From contig OW240912.1 in assembly GCA_933207985.1 (NCBI GenBank), forward strand, positions 109,297,514 through 109,361,513: 64,000 nt of DNA, in the 5' to 3' direction. This document shows positions 45,183 to 56,483 of the stretch, in pieces. This DNA is from Pelobates cultripes (lineage: Eukaryota > Chordata > Amphibia > Anura > Pelobatidae). The notes beneath the pieces are model-generated. The model did not search any database. It was not told the origin of the DNA and saw only the letters and a list, made by a program, of their open reading frames with translations. Each line of letters begins with the position of its first letter. Position 1 is the stretch's first letter. The position numbers and the translations under genes were made by a program.

Positions 45183-46330
45183 TAATGCTGTTACCCACCT
45201 CCACCCTCACTCAACCTGTCTCCCACCTCAGAGGGAATGGGCTGACAAATACCTAGGCGTCAGGACAAAATTCCTAGTCAACATGGTGACTAGGCACCTG
45301 GGATTTGTCGAGCCCTGTATTATCGTTTATGCAAGAACATTATTTAATACATCAGTGTTTGTTATAATTTATTTACTACTGTTACTTCTTTTTTATTTCA
45401 TGCATATACTTTTCTCCCATCGTTTAAGAATAACAACACTGTTAAGCTAACAAGTTATGCTTTTTTTTATATTATTATTATATTATATTACAGAATAAGT
45501 ATGTTCTTTAAACACTAGAGGTCGCTAATGACTGATAATCAATTGGTTATTGTGATTAACAGCACTGTTATGAACTTCTTTGACCTTGTTAAAATTCATG
45601 ACATAATGACACAATGAACATTTGGTAATGTATTTGTTTCTGATGCTAGAAAGAATTTATAGTGCCAAAAAGCCACGGAGATACATACATCAAGTAAAGG
45701 GAACAGCAGAAACAAGCCTGTCAAACACAAAAATGCATTGAAGGTTTTGTGTGCTCTAAATAATACTAATTCATTTGATACAAATAAGAACATTGTAAGC
45801 AGTGAAGCAGTTTTAAAAAGGTTTGACTTCTTTTGTGCGTCTGCTGCATGTTAATCTTACCTTCACTGCTGACGATGGAAAGCCGGAAGCTCCTAATCAG
45901 ACGCTTACATTAGCTCTCCTGAGCTAAACCCTCCAAACTTCAGGTAGTAGTTTACAATCTCAGCCAATTGACAGTCAACTATTCAATTCTACAAGGATGC
46001 TTATGTATTTTACATCATACTCATGTATACATACTAAACTGACACTGAAAAGTCCATGTTAATCAGCAATGCAGAGCAAGAAGTGCTCCCTGGCATCCAC
46101 GTAAATGGAAATAAATCAATATATAATGCTAACTAGCAAGCGTGAATGGAAGCCTATAGTGGCAGCCTGCATTCTTTCATGTGAGAGTTATCCATTGTCT
46201 TATTCTAAAATAAGAAAACGTTATGTTATACCTGCACATGCACAATTTTACCAACTAATGCAAGTGATTACTAGTGAATTTCAAACTGATATTTGACTAT
46301 AGCAAGGTGTGTGTAGCATTATTTATGTAT
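45183..46330. other. Spacer with no recognisable gene
   Basis: The stretch to about 45320 (CACCTGGGATTTGTCGAGCC) looks like a dispersed repeat; the rest is AT-rich and unassigned. Confidence 0.4.
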
Positions 46331-46339
46331 GTACACTGT

Positions 46340-46944
46340 TCACCTGCAACATTAAAACCACAGGTGGGTGAAGTGAATAACATTGATTATATTGTTACAA
46401 TGCACTTGTCAAATGGTGGGATATTTAAGCCAGCAAGGGAAAGGTTAGATCTTGAATTGCATTTGTTGGAAACAGGAAATATGGGCAAGTGAAAAGATCT
46501 GAGTGACTTACACAAGGGCCAAATAGTGATGGCTAGATAAGTGGGTCATTATTACCAAAATGGCATGTCTTGATGGGTGTTCCCGTTATGCAGTGGTTAG
46601 ACCGACGTCAGGGTCATGGGCGGCCAAGGCTCATTGATAGTTATTGGACCCTGTCATACTGCACAAATTGTTCAAGAATGGTTTGAGGAACATGACAAAT
46701 AGTCATGAGGCCAAGTGTTACATTGGCCTCCAAATTCCCTAGATTGACCATCTGTGGGATGTGCTGGAACAACAAATCGGATCCATGGAGGACCGGCCTT
46801 GCAACTTGCAGGACTAAAAGGATATGTTGCTAATGTTTTGGTGCCAGAGACCACAGGACATGTTCCAAGATCATGACGCATCAGAGCTGTTTTTGCAGCA
46901 CAAGGGAGACCTATACAATATAAGCAGCTAATTTTAATGTTGTG
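46340..46944 (+). mobile_element. Internally deleted Tc1-like transposon
   Basis: Near the left end GCAACATTAAAACCACAGG, near the right end CTAATTTTAATGTTGTGG: terminal inverted repeats of a Tc1-like family common in fish and frogs. The interior keeps the transposase N-terminus (46481 on: MGK, stop, KDLSDLHKGQIVMAR) and then jumps to a C-terminal part (CHTAQIVQEWFEEHD, then the WDVLEQQI-like block). About 200 codons of catalytic core are missing and frameshifts are present. Non-functional. Confidence 0.75.
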
Positions 46945-47310
46945 GGAGTCTGTTCAGCAATGTATGTGTGTATTCATGTGTATGCATGTGTATCAAGATG
47001 TGTGTGTAGAATGCTGTGTGATTAGCAATATACATATATATGTTACAGAGTGTGTATATTGCAGGGTGTTTATATGTATCAGTGTATGTGCTTATTTGTG
47101 TGATTGGATATGTGCTTAGCAGTGTTTGTTTAGTACTGTGTGCGTGCCTTGGGATGTGTGTTTCTGGCAATGTGTATCTGTGTGTACCTGTGGTGTGTGC
47201 ATATGTGAGTGTTATCTGTGTGTAACCAATTTGAAGGTCTGAAATGCATATTTATGTGTGTGTGTCTGTCTCTTGGAGCAGGTGCTGGGGTGTGTGTGTT
47301 GGAAAGTGTG
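46945..47310. repeat. TG-rich low-complexity tract
   Basis: Irregular TGTGTGT stretches (ATGTGTGTATTCATGTGTATG and similar). Cys/Val frames are artefacts. Confidence 0.7.
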
Positions 47311-48399
47311 TTGAGTGGCCCAGCCAGGGGATTTATAGGGTCCATCAAGAATTCTGCTAATGGTCCTCTGCTTACTTTACATTCATGTTTGTTGTGCCAT
47401 TCTAATGCAAATATATTGAGGTTTTGGTAATTTTGTTTTTTCTTTTCTGAATGGCATAGTTAGAAGGTAATACTGGTCCACAGTAATACTTTTCACATAT
47501 TTTGTTAAAGCAGAGCTAATATCTAAATCTGTTGTAAATGAATGAAAAATAAAACAAGTTAACATAAGAAAATTATGCATTCCAAATTCAAGCATACTAG
47601 AATTACAATTTACACATTGGTGTATTCTGCTGACATCTAGAGGACAAATGAGGCCATTCATGCTTTCTGGAAATATGAGTTAAATATTAGCAATTTTTTT
47701 TTTTTTCCTAACTGAGGTGCAGTGGTTTCTAACTGAACCTAGGGTGCTTAATTTAGTACTTTTTAACATAATGTAAATTTTATACTTGAAAGATTATTTT
47801 TAGCACTAGCAGCCGCTGTGGATTTTAATTGCACAAGTTCCGAGCTGATTTGTCTCTACTGGGCTTGATATTGCATGCAAATCATTGTGGTTTATTAACT
47901 AAACTGCAAATAATAGCACAGTTCAACAGAAATAGTATGATTTAGGTCGAAATAGTCAATATTTGACTCTAGCTTTGTTCAGGACCACATTTGCCATTAG
48001 TTAGAATAGGTCCCCATGTACGCACATGCCTGATGGGAGCATATACTTTGCTGTTAAAAATCCTCTCTCTACCTCCTACCAGGTGTCTGATGTTTGCTGG
48101 CCAGAACAGAGGCTGCTCGACTCTGTTAGAGGCTGATCTCTTCATGGCCGCCCCAGATTGAGCTCAGCAATCTGAGCATGGCCTTGCCCCCTCAGACCTA
48201 ACACAGCGATCTGCACATGGTTCTATCCCTCAAACTGAACACAGTAATCTGCGCTTGGCTTCAGCCTTCAGACTGAACACAGTGAGCTGTGCATGGTTCA
48301 GACTGAACACAACAATCTGCACATGGTTCTACCCCTTAGACTGAACACAGTGAACTGTGCATGGTTATGAGAAGGGGCTGGGGCTAGAATGGTTAACTC
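47311..48399. other. Spacer with CTGAACACAG tandem phrases
   Basis: No gene. Between 48190 and 48365 a phrase of about 35-50 bp (CTGAACACAG, then ATCTGC or GAGCTGT, then CATGGTTC) is repeated about five times. Confidence 0.5.
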
Positions 48400-48745
48400 A
48401 CAAACACACACATACTGCTATCCATACTGTATACACACACACACACACACACACTGCTATACACACTAGCACACATACTGCTATCCATACTGTATACACA
48501 CACACACTGCTACACACACTAGCACACATACTGCTATCCATACTGTATACACACACACACACTGCTACACACACTAGCACACATACTGCTACCCATACTG
48601 TATACACACACACACTAGCACACATACTGCTATCCATACTGTATACACACACACACACACTACTACACACACTAGCACACATACTGCTACCCATACTATA
48701 TACACACACACACTACTACACACACTTGCACACATACTGTGCCAC
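48400..48745. repeat. Tandem repeat of (CA)n, ACTAGCACACATACTGCTA, CCATACTGTATA
   Basis: Five or so units of about 55-60 bp, each a (CA)n run plus ACTGCTAYCCATACTGTATA. Apparent ORFs on both strands are repeat-derived. Confidence 0.9.
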
Positions 48746-49073
48746 CCATACTGATGCAGACACACTCTGCACAAACACTCAGACATTTAGACACACTGCT
48801 ACAGAGCTTGCACATGGGAAAAGGTGGCTGGTGTGGCACAGAAGAAAGGTGATGCTGAATTTCAGAAACCATGGATTTTAAATTTGGAATGGAATCTCAA
48901 TCTGCAATTAAAACAATTATCCTAGATTAATAATTCTCCTATTCCTATTTCTTTCTTGTTTGAACCAGTTTTATTTTTTCTAATTTAATAAGTTTATATT
49001 AAAATAATCTATTTTCTGATATATTATAGTCACCCATTGTATTTTAGTAACACAGATGAATAGATACAATAGA

Positions 49074-49428
49074 TATATTTCAGTTTAAACAAACGGAATG
49101 GAGGAGAGGGGAAGCCACTAGCATATAGGGAGCGGAGTTCCCACTCATCCAATATTATTTACCTCCTAATATCAATGTGACATAAAAAGGGGGGAACTTT
49201 CCCCCCTTTTTATGTCACATTGATATTAGGAGGTAAATAATATTGGATGAGTGGGAACTCCGCTCCCTATATGCTAGTGGCTTCCCCTCTCCTCCATTCC
49301 GTTTGTTTTGATTTATTCCGGGGTTAAGCCCCGTTCTATACCTCCTGTAACCTCTATAGAGGCCGGGGAGCAGGCAAGTCCAGCTCCTTATAGCCTCTAC
49401 TTCTTTATATATTCTATATTTCAGTTTA
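49074..49428. mobile_element. Palindromic retro-insertion with 14-bp target-site duplication
   Basis: TATATTTCAGTTTA occurs at 49074-49087 and 49415-49428 and brackets a 327-bp insert. Within it, 49087-49196 and 49199-49308 are exact reverse complements (110 bp, 2-nt loop; the outermost base pair overlaps the end of the left target duplication). The single-copy remainder (49309-49414) contains CCGGGGTTAAGCCCCG and ends TTCTTTATATATTC. Target length suits LINE-mediated insertion. Source family not recognised. Confidence 0.8.
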
Positions 49429-49880
49429 CTAGTTAAATGTACATACACCTTATCCAGTATATGGTTTTTTTTTTTTTTAAATTGCACCTTACTTGTCTTA
49501 TGCCATCAGCCTACCTGATTCATAATTTATCATATTTGGAGGAAAGGGGTTAATTAAGTTTTGTTTAAATACATGTGGCAAATAAATCAACTCCCCCCTC
49601 CAAAATAGGTCACTGTACCGTAACAATTGTTACGTATTTATTTTATATTTGTTTTTGGCATGCATTTGATTTGTAATGTGGCTGTTTCTGTACAATAATA
49701 TAATCTTAACTTTGGACTTATTGTCCTCTTTAGCGCTTGCATTAAATGCACTGCTTTTTAACCTAGCACTGTCACTTTAAAAATGTTGTGTGCACTTGAT
49801 ATCCAGATATTCTACTAAGGAGGACTGATCACTTTGGCACTTCGGTCATGGACTACTGAGAATTAAGAAAGAGTCTGCGG

Positions 49881-50312
49881 TTAAGGTGTAACTCCAAGCA
49901 CCATGACCACTTCAGTGATTTGAAGTGGTCAAGATGCATGGATTATGTATGTGCAGTGTTTCACAATGAAATATGCAGAGTTCAACCTCTTTGCTGCAGG
50001 AGGTTTATCTTATTCTGTATCCTGTTATTGGGGCATATTTATATGCACAGAAGGTCATATGGTGGAGAACAATCTGCTGACACTCTCACCCAATGAATAA
50101 GCAGCAAGATTCGCAACCGGCTTCTTACCTATGAAAACTAATGGAAGCACAGGTTCTGGCTATCCATAAAGAAGAGGGACGGCAGGGAGCAGTACCAGGA
50201 AGACCCAAAGTAAGAAGTCAAACTGTAAGCATTGGATGGACACCAAGGCCCTCTCACTTCCATAACCACCAAAGTGTGCTTTAGTTATGATGGTCCATGG
50301 AGTGTTTCTTTA
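49881..50312 (+). mobile_element. Degenerate TTAA-flanked MITE
   Basis: Left TTAAGGTGTAACTCCAAGCA with decayed hairpin GACCACTTCAGTGATTTGAA / GTGGTC. Right ATGGTCCATGGAGTGTTTCT then TTAA. Older member of the T2-like set. Confidence 0.55.
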
Positions 50313-50727
50313 ATCTTGGAATGTATTCTCTCTCTCTCTTTTATTTATTTTTTTTTAAAGAAAAGATTTTCTTTTTTTAATTTAAGGTGCATGTTTTTGT
50401 AATAAAAAAAAGGAACCACATTATTGAATATGGCAGCGTAGTGCTCCCTTGTACATGCACACCATATCGATGCGATGTAAGTTGCTAATTATGAATGTAT
50501 GATGTGTTATGATGTGGGAGTATGCATGTTGCTCTTTAGATATATGGACAGCTAGTTATGTAAGTGTACAGCTTATTTTGTATATCAACATCAGCAATGA
50601 AGTTGCTGTTTAGTGGATGTGTGAGTGCATTGGATCTTGTGTATTGTATGAATTGGCCCCAACAGCACCCTTGTATGCATGTTCAGGCCCCTGGTTTTCA
50701 TATATGAATATATTTGAGAGTCTAGGC

Positions 50728-50864
50728 AAGGGGTCCTCAAACTCTGGACCCCCAGATGTTGCTGAACTACATCTCCCATGATTCTTTGAATTACATAGAT
50801 AGCCAGAGAATCATGGGAGTTGTAGTTCATCAACATCTGGGGGGCCGGAGTTTGAGGACCCCTG
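50728..50864. mobile_element. hAT-type MITE, 137 bp, with 8-bp target duplication
   Basis: Ends AAGGGGTCCTCAAACTCTGG and CCGGAGTTTGAGGACCCCTG are inverted repeats; the first base has changed from the expected C. The exact 8-bp duplication GTCTAGGC lies at 50720-50727 and 50865-50872. The inner arms carry the ATCTCCCATGATTCT / AGAATCATGGGAGTTG pair. Confidence 0.9.
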
Positions 50865-51129
50865 GTCTAGGCCAACTCCCTGATTTTGCACCCCTCCCTG
50901 TCATAGGTGCTTCATTCTATTTAACCTTGTACTGCAGAGAGCCACAGATGGAAGTTTTCACCCCAAGTATGCGGGTTTATCTCGTAAGAGCAGACATTTG
51001 GTTGTTAGAGTAGGACCTGCTAAGAATGGGGTACATTGACGTTGTGGCAGGCTGATGCAATGTATGATCATATACTGTTACTAAACTCCCATTATTCCGG
51101 CCTAGGTGAGGTGTTTATGAAAATCTGCT

Positions 51130-51452
51130 TTAATTGGACACTGTAGGCAACCAGACCACTTCAGCTAATTGAAGTGGTCTGGGTGCTGTGTCCCTATTGC
51201 ACTTAGTGCTGTAATGTAAAACATTGCAGCTCTAAGTCTGCCCTCATTGGCTGTCTACCAGACAGCCACTGGGGGCGCTTCCAGAATCGAAACGGACCTT
51301 TGGTCCGTTATCTGACACNNNNNNNNNNNNNNNNNNNNNNNNNNNNNNNNNNNNNNNNNNNNNNNNNNNNNNNNNNNNNNNNNNNNNNNNNNNNNNNNNN
51401 NNNNNNNNNNNNNNNNNNCTTTGTTTTCCTGGCACTATAGGAATCTCATTAA
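51130..51452 (+). mobile_element. TTAA-flanked MITE interrupted by the assembly gap
   Basis: Left TTAATTGGACACTGTAGGCA with hairpin CAGACCACTTCAGCT / AATTGAAGTGGTCTGGGTGC. Right CCTGGCACTATAGGAATCTC then ATTAA. The middle is replaced by 100 N. Confidence 0.65.
51319..51418. other. Assembly gap (100 N)
   Basis: One hundred consecutive N. The round number is a conventional placeholder, so the true distance is unknown. Confidence 0.99.
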
Positions 51453-51522
51453 ACTTGCTGTTTAGAGGATGAGTAAATACGCTAGATATTGTGTATTATA
51501 TATATGTGAGTGTCTTATTAGG

Positions 51523-51537
51523 TATCATTATGAATGT
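51523..51537. repeat. Left target-site duplication of the Penelope-like element
   Basis: TATCATTATGAATGT, identical to 62038-62052. Confidence 0.9.
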
Positions 51538-52214
51538 ACAAAGAAAAGTAAAACGGCTAGCGCTAATAATAAAAACAGATAAAATAAAATAAAATAAAAG
51601 GCAGCAACCTAATAGGGGGTCACCCTCTAACCCTCTATAATAGGAGTATACACAAAAACAGAGAAAAGGCTGCGCCACAGAAAATAAAACAAAAAAAGTT
51701 CGGTACTAAATAAAAAAGTTCTGTAAAGGAGTCCCAGTAATAGGTGGTATTTCAACTGATGTGGTGTCTTCTTTGTTAACAGTTGTCCATCTCACGATAT
51801 GAAAAACACAATGGGAAAGGACTAATCGTGCAGAGTGTATATATAAATAGTAGTGAAATTAAAATATAAATTGCACACTCACATGTCCATGAGCTAGGAC
51901 CAGCTCTAGTATGATAGGCACACAGCGGATTGCCCTCCGCTTATAGGGGTACTTGTCCTCCTGGGGGGTGCTGGTGTCCAATTCTCATAAAAATAAATAA
52001 AAACAGCCAATAGTGCTCTCCGGTGAGGTAGTTAGCGTAAAAGAATAAAATAAATAAAATATACTCACAAATAGAGTGCAGGACTTTCTGCACTCTGTTA
52101 ATCGCGTGGGTGGTATAATCCCCACCTTAGGATATGCCAGGAACAGTAAATAGAAATAAAATAGTATAAAAAGGTAATATATGTAAAATTATTTATTAGT
52201 ACAATATATTAAAA

Positions 52215-52252
52215 CCAATAACGTGTTTCGCCAGCAGGCTTTATCAAATTGG
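52215..52252 (-). ncRNA. Hammerhead-ribozyme-like fold, inverted copy
   Basis: On the minus strand identical except GAAACACGTT for GAAACGCGTT. The change falls in the stem III loop and keeps the AC/GT pairs. Confidence 0.55.
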
Positions 52253-52502
52253 AATAGTGTTAGTCCCTGGCACATAGGGAGTATATATAGCTTGTACATA
52301 CAATCAAAAATTGGCGCCAAAAAAGCAGTCACCAATCAGAACAGAACAAAATATAAATAAAAAGTGCATAAACAAAATTAAACAATGATGTACAGTATTA
52401 ATGTATTAAGGCATAAGAAGGTGTTGGTGTGAATACAATTTAAAAACGAGGGTTTATACTGTAGAATTTGAACAAATTAAAATCAATTCAATATCCGTGC
52501 GT

Positions 52503-52693
52503 GTCACGTGACCCGCAATGCACTATGGTATCTGTAGTGCGCTGGGTCACGTGACCGCATGTGGTTACCGATATACAAACAGTCCGTGCGGCCAGTATGG
52601 AAGAGAATGGCACGCACGGACGGCAGGGCGGGACCAGACTGTGTCACGTGACACGCGGCGTAACACAACGTAGATACCCGCGGGTCACGTGAC
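52503..52693. promoter_or_regulatory. Cluster of four GTCACGTGAC palindromes, inverted copy
   Basis: Sites at 52503-52512, 52546-52555, 52643-52652 and 52684-52693, same spacing as in the direct copies. Confidence 0.7.
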
Positions 52694-53057
52694 CGGAGCC
52701 ACAGGGATTATGGGACTTGTAGTAAAGGGCAAAAAAGGATAATAGTAAAAGGCAAAGAAGATGTTGTACTAATAAAAATACAGTAGAAATGATAAAGTAT
52801 AGGATATACAGTTAAAAGATCAAACCTTAAAAAGGATAAAAAATAATAATAATAAATAAAAATATAATGAGTAATACAATCATATGGGATCTACTTTTAG
52901 AAGATCCACCCTTGAGAAGGATAAAAGTAATAAGGAATGAATAATCATATGATAAATATATACAATTACAATTTAAATAGACATGACTTGGATAAATGAA
53001 TAAAATCAAAACAAACAGTACAGAATAAAAAAAAATATAAAAAAAAAATAAAAATTG

Positions 53058-55510
53058 TTATAAAAAATTAAATAAATCAAAATCTACATTAAGACCTTGA
53101 GGTGTTAGGGTTTGTAAATTAAATACCCATTCCATCTCTGACCTGCCAAGAATATTTTTTATATTACCACCTCTCCAAGGTATTTTGCATTTCTGAATAC
53201 CTAAACATTTGAGAAGTTTGGGGTCTTGATTGTGGTTAATAAAGTGCTTAGATACAGAGTGGTTTAAATACCCATTTCTAATATTCCTACAGTGTTCTGC
53301 TAGTCTTATCTTTAAACACCTGGTGGTCATACCTACATATTGGAGGCCACAGGGGCACTCCAATAGGTAGATAACGTTAGTGGTGTTACATCCGATAAAG
53401 TCTCTTATGGTATAACTTTTATCAGTTTGGTTGGATTTAAAACTAGTAATAGTAGATTTAGTTGTTGGATCAGTATTTTTGCATACAGTGCAACGTTTAC
53501 ATTTGTAAAAGCCTTTTGCCCCATCTAAAAAAGTGTGTTGAGTATTTTTGATTTCTTTAGTATAGTTGTTAGTTAAAATGGATCTAAAATTAGGTGCCCC
53601 TCTGAAAACAATTTTCGGCTGTATAGGTAAGATTTCTTTAAGCAGATCATCATGTCTTAGGAGATGCCAGTGTTTTTTGATTGTTTTTTTAATAAAACCA
53701 CTTTTATTATTATAATTAAAAATTATAGGAAGAGTGGGGGTTTCTAAAATATTTTTGTTCTTATATGTTAAAAGACTTTCTCTAGGTTTGTTTCTAACTG
53801 TATTTATGGTACTATCAAGAAGAGTGTCGGAATAATTCTTTTCAATAAATTGTTTCTTTAGGGCCAGTGATTGCTCATTAAAGTCATTTATTTCAGAGCA
53901 GTTACGGCGTATTCTCAAAAATTGGCTTTTGGGAGCGCTTTCAAGCCAAGGTTTATAATGGCAGCTAGTTTGGTCTATTGCAGTGTTAGTACATACTTTC
54001 TAGAAAAATGTTTTTGTATGTATTTTCCCATCTTTAATAAAAATATTTAGATCTAAAAAATTAATTGAATTTGTGCTGTATTCGCAAGTAAGAATAATAC
54101 CTCTCCTGTTGGCATTGAGGTATGATATAAAGGAATTTAAACAATCTTCAGAACCTTTCCATATAAAAAACAGATCGTCAATGTATCTAAAATAGGAGAC
54201 CAGGTTATGCTCCCAGGCATGTTGCCCCCAAATGGCGGTTGTTTCCCAATCCGCCATGAAGAGGTTGGCATAGCTTGGGGCAAACCTGGTCCCCATAGCT
54301 GTCCCTCTTTTCTGGAGGTAAAAAGAGTCATAAAACCAAAAATAATTATTGTTTAAATAATATTAATACCATCTACAATAAAATCAATCTGGGCAGCTGG
54401 GATTTTATTTTCATTTGATAAAATAGTTCGTACTGCATTGCATCCAAGTTGGTGAGGGATGATAGTGTATAGGGATGTAACATCACATGAAACAAGTATA
54501 AAGTCTGACTTCCACTCAAATCCATTTAAAAATCTTAGTAATGACATAGAGTCCTTCAGATAGGACCTCATTAATTTAACTGACGGTTGAAGTAGTATGT
54601 CAATATACTGAGATAGATTACATAAAGGAGAATTAATTCCAGATACTATCGGTCTACCTGGGGGGTGTTTAGCATCTTTATGTATTTTGGGCAAAAAATA
54701 AATGACCGGAATTTTAGGGTTCTTAATGAATAGGTAGTCAAATTCTTTTTTATTTAGAATATTGTCATTTAGACCTTTTAGTAAAAAGGTAGTTAGTTTC
54801 AGTTGTATATTAGGGGTAGGGTCTTTTGTTAATTTTTCATATACATCAATGTCATTTAATTGTTTATAGGCTTCTTTGATGTACATGTCAGTTGATTGGA
54901 TTACAAGTCCCCCACCCTTATCTGCCGGTTTGATTACTATTTCTTTGTCCTCTTGAAGTTGTTTGATGGCTGTTTTTTCTAATATGCTTAAATTGTGAGA
55001 ATCATATTTATTAAATTTAATTTTATTAAAATCTCTTAAAACAGATTTTTCAAACATTACCAGTGGGGCTGATTTAAAATGATATGGATAAAAAGTAGAT
55101 TTGGGTTTAAGGTTAGTGTTAATAAAAGTAGATTGATCTGTGGGTATAGGGGAATGGGAAGGGGGAGGATTAGTGTCTGAAGTTTGTGCATTAAAAAATC
55201 TCTTTAGCGTAGCTTTGCGTACAAACTTATTTACATCTAAAAATGCTTCAAACGGTTTAAAAGAGTTAGTTGGTGCATACTTTAGTCCTTTACTTAAAAC
55301 AGAAATCTGTGCTGCACTTAAAATTTTATTAGATAGGTTGAAGATGCCAACATCAGATTCTTTTGGAGTATTTGTTATCTTTCTAGTCTCTCTTTTTTGC
55401 TCTCTTCTGCCACTCCGTTTGCCTCTGGGCTTAAAGTTCTTTTTTTTGCTCTGATGGGGTATGGTGTATTGATGAAAGTGCTGGGGTGTGTCTGAATCTC
55501 TAAAAAATGA
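53058..55510 (-). pseudogene. RT/GIY-YIG ORF2 of the inverted copy, broken
   Basis: Three pieces are open (55057-54353, 54296-54000, 53918-53058). A single-T deletion in ATTATTTTAAAC near 54355 shifts the frame after VDGINII. An AAG to TAG change near 54000 stops translation after KTFF. The remaining sequence is nearly identical to the plus copy, including YIDD and the GIY-YIG region. Here the linker in the endonuclease reads ECPCGLQ, while the plus copy has ECLCGLQ. Confidence 0.9.
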
Positions 55511-56004
55511 TCATCATTTTCAATTTCGGAATCAATAGACAGATATTCTTGGCAGGTCAGAGATGGAATGGGTATTTAATTTACAAACCCTAACACCTCA
55601 AGGTCTTAATGTAGATTTTGATTTATTAAATTTTTTATAACAATTTTTATTTATTTTTTATATTTTTTTTTATTCTGTACTGTTTGTTTTGATTTTATTC
55701 ATTTATCCAAGTCATGTCTATTTAAATTGTAATTGTATATATTTATCATATGATTATTCATTCCTTATTACTTTTATCCTTCTTAAGGGTGGATCTTCTA
55801 AAAGTAGATCCCATATGATTGTATTACTCATTATATTTTTATTTATTATTATTATTTTTTATCCTTTTTAAGGTTTGATCTTTTAACTGTATATCCTATA
55901 CTTTATCATTTCTACTGTATTTTTATTAGTACAACATCTTCTTTGCCTTTTACTATTATCCTTTTTTGCCCTTTACTACAAGTCCCATAATCCCTGTGGC
56001 TCCG

Positions 56005-56195
56005 GTCACGTGACCCGCGGGTATCTACGTTGTGTTACGCCGCGTGTCACGTGACACAGTCTGGTCCCGCCCTGCCGTCCGTGCGTGCCATTCTCTTCCA
56101 TACTGGCCGCACGGACTGTTTGTATATCGGTAACCACATGCGGTCACGTGACCCAGCGCACTACAGATACCATAGTGCATTGCGGGTCACGTGAC
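56005..56195. promoter_or_regulatory. Cluster of four GTCACGTGAC E-box palindromes, left pseudo-LTR
   Basis: Exact GTCACGTGAC at 56005-56014, 56046-56055, 56143-56152 and 56186-56195. This equals the CLEAR-box consensus bound by TFEB/MITF-family factors and is also a strong USF/MYC-type E-box. Four copies of a 10-mer in 191 bp is far above chance. It lies in a GC-rich island within an AT-rich repeat, upstream of ORF1. Binding is inferred. Confidence 0.7.
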
Positions 56196-56445
56196 ACGCA
56201 CGGATATTGAATTGATTTTAATTTGTTCAAATTCTACAGTATAAACCCTCGTTTTTAAATTGTATTCACACCAACACCTTCTTATGCCTTAATACATTAA
56301 TACTGTACATCATTGTTTAATTTTGTTTATGCACTTTTTATTTATATTTTGTTCTGTTCTGATTGGTGACTGCTTTTTTGGCGCCAATTTTTGATTGTAT
56401 GTACAAGCTATATATACTCCCTATGTGCCAGGGACTAACACTATT

Positions 56446-56483
56446 CCAATTTGATAAAGCCTGCTGGCGAAACGCGTTATTGG
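56446..56483 (+). ncRNA. Hammerhead-ribozyme-like fold, left pseudo-LTR
   Basis: Stem I CCAAT (56446-56450) pairs with ATTGG (56479-56483). The core reads TTGATAA (56451-56457), in place of CTGANGA. One extra A, then stem II GCC/GGC with TGCT loop (56459-56468). GAA core (56469-56471), a 2-bp stem III AC/GT with GC loop (56472-56477), and T as cleavage-site residue 17 (56478). Penelope-like pseudo-LTRs are known to carry short-stem-III type I hammerheads. C3 and G8 are replaced by T and A, which preserves their tertiary pair. Activity is uncertain. Confidence 0.55.

Larger units (their letters stand above)
51538..55542 (-). mobile_element. Inverted 5'-truncated Penelope-like copy
   Basis: On the minus strand it runs from the end of ORF1 (matching about 58140 of the plus copy) through ORF2, a whole pseudo-LTR, and about 107 bp further into the ORF1 leader, stopping at the base matching 57160. 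It therefore reads across a pseudo-LTR/leader junction, so its template was itself tandemly arranged. It joins the left pseudo-LTR at 55542/55543 (ATAGACAG joined to ATATTCTTGG) with no filler. Confidence 0.85.

Noticed and set aside
48357..48881. 174-codon ORF with His/Thr repeats
   Set aside because: Derived from the 55-60-bp CA-containing tandem repeat.
52827..53009. Identical 60-codon hydrophobic ORFs at 52827 (-), 55689 (+) and 60674 (+)
   Set aside because: They are short openings in the AT-rich 3' untranslated part of the pseudo-LTR, present only because the repeat is in three copies; no evidence of selection.
54872..55345. Cellular promoter or bidirectional gene pair around the head-to-head junction near 55.5 kb
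   Set aside because: The head-to-head arrangement is explained by the inverted retroelement copy; no host sequence lies between the two copies.
55140..55454. 104-codon ORFs at 55140-55454 and 58228-58542 on opposite strands
   Set aside because: They are the same antisense shadow of the Penelope-like ORF2 N-terminus in the two copies.
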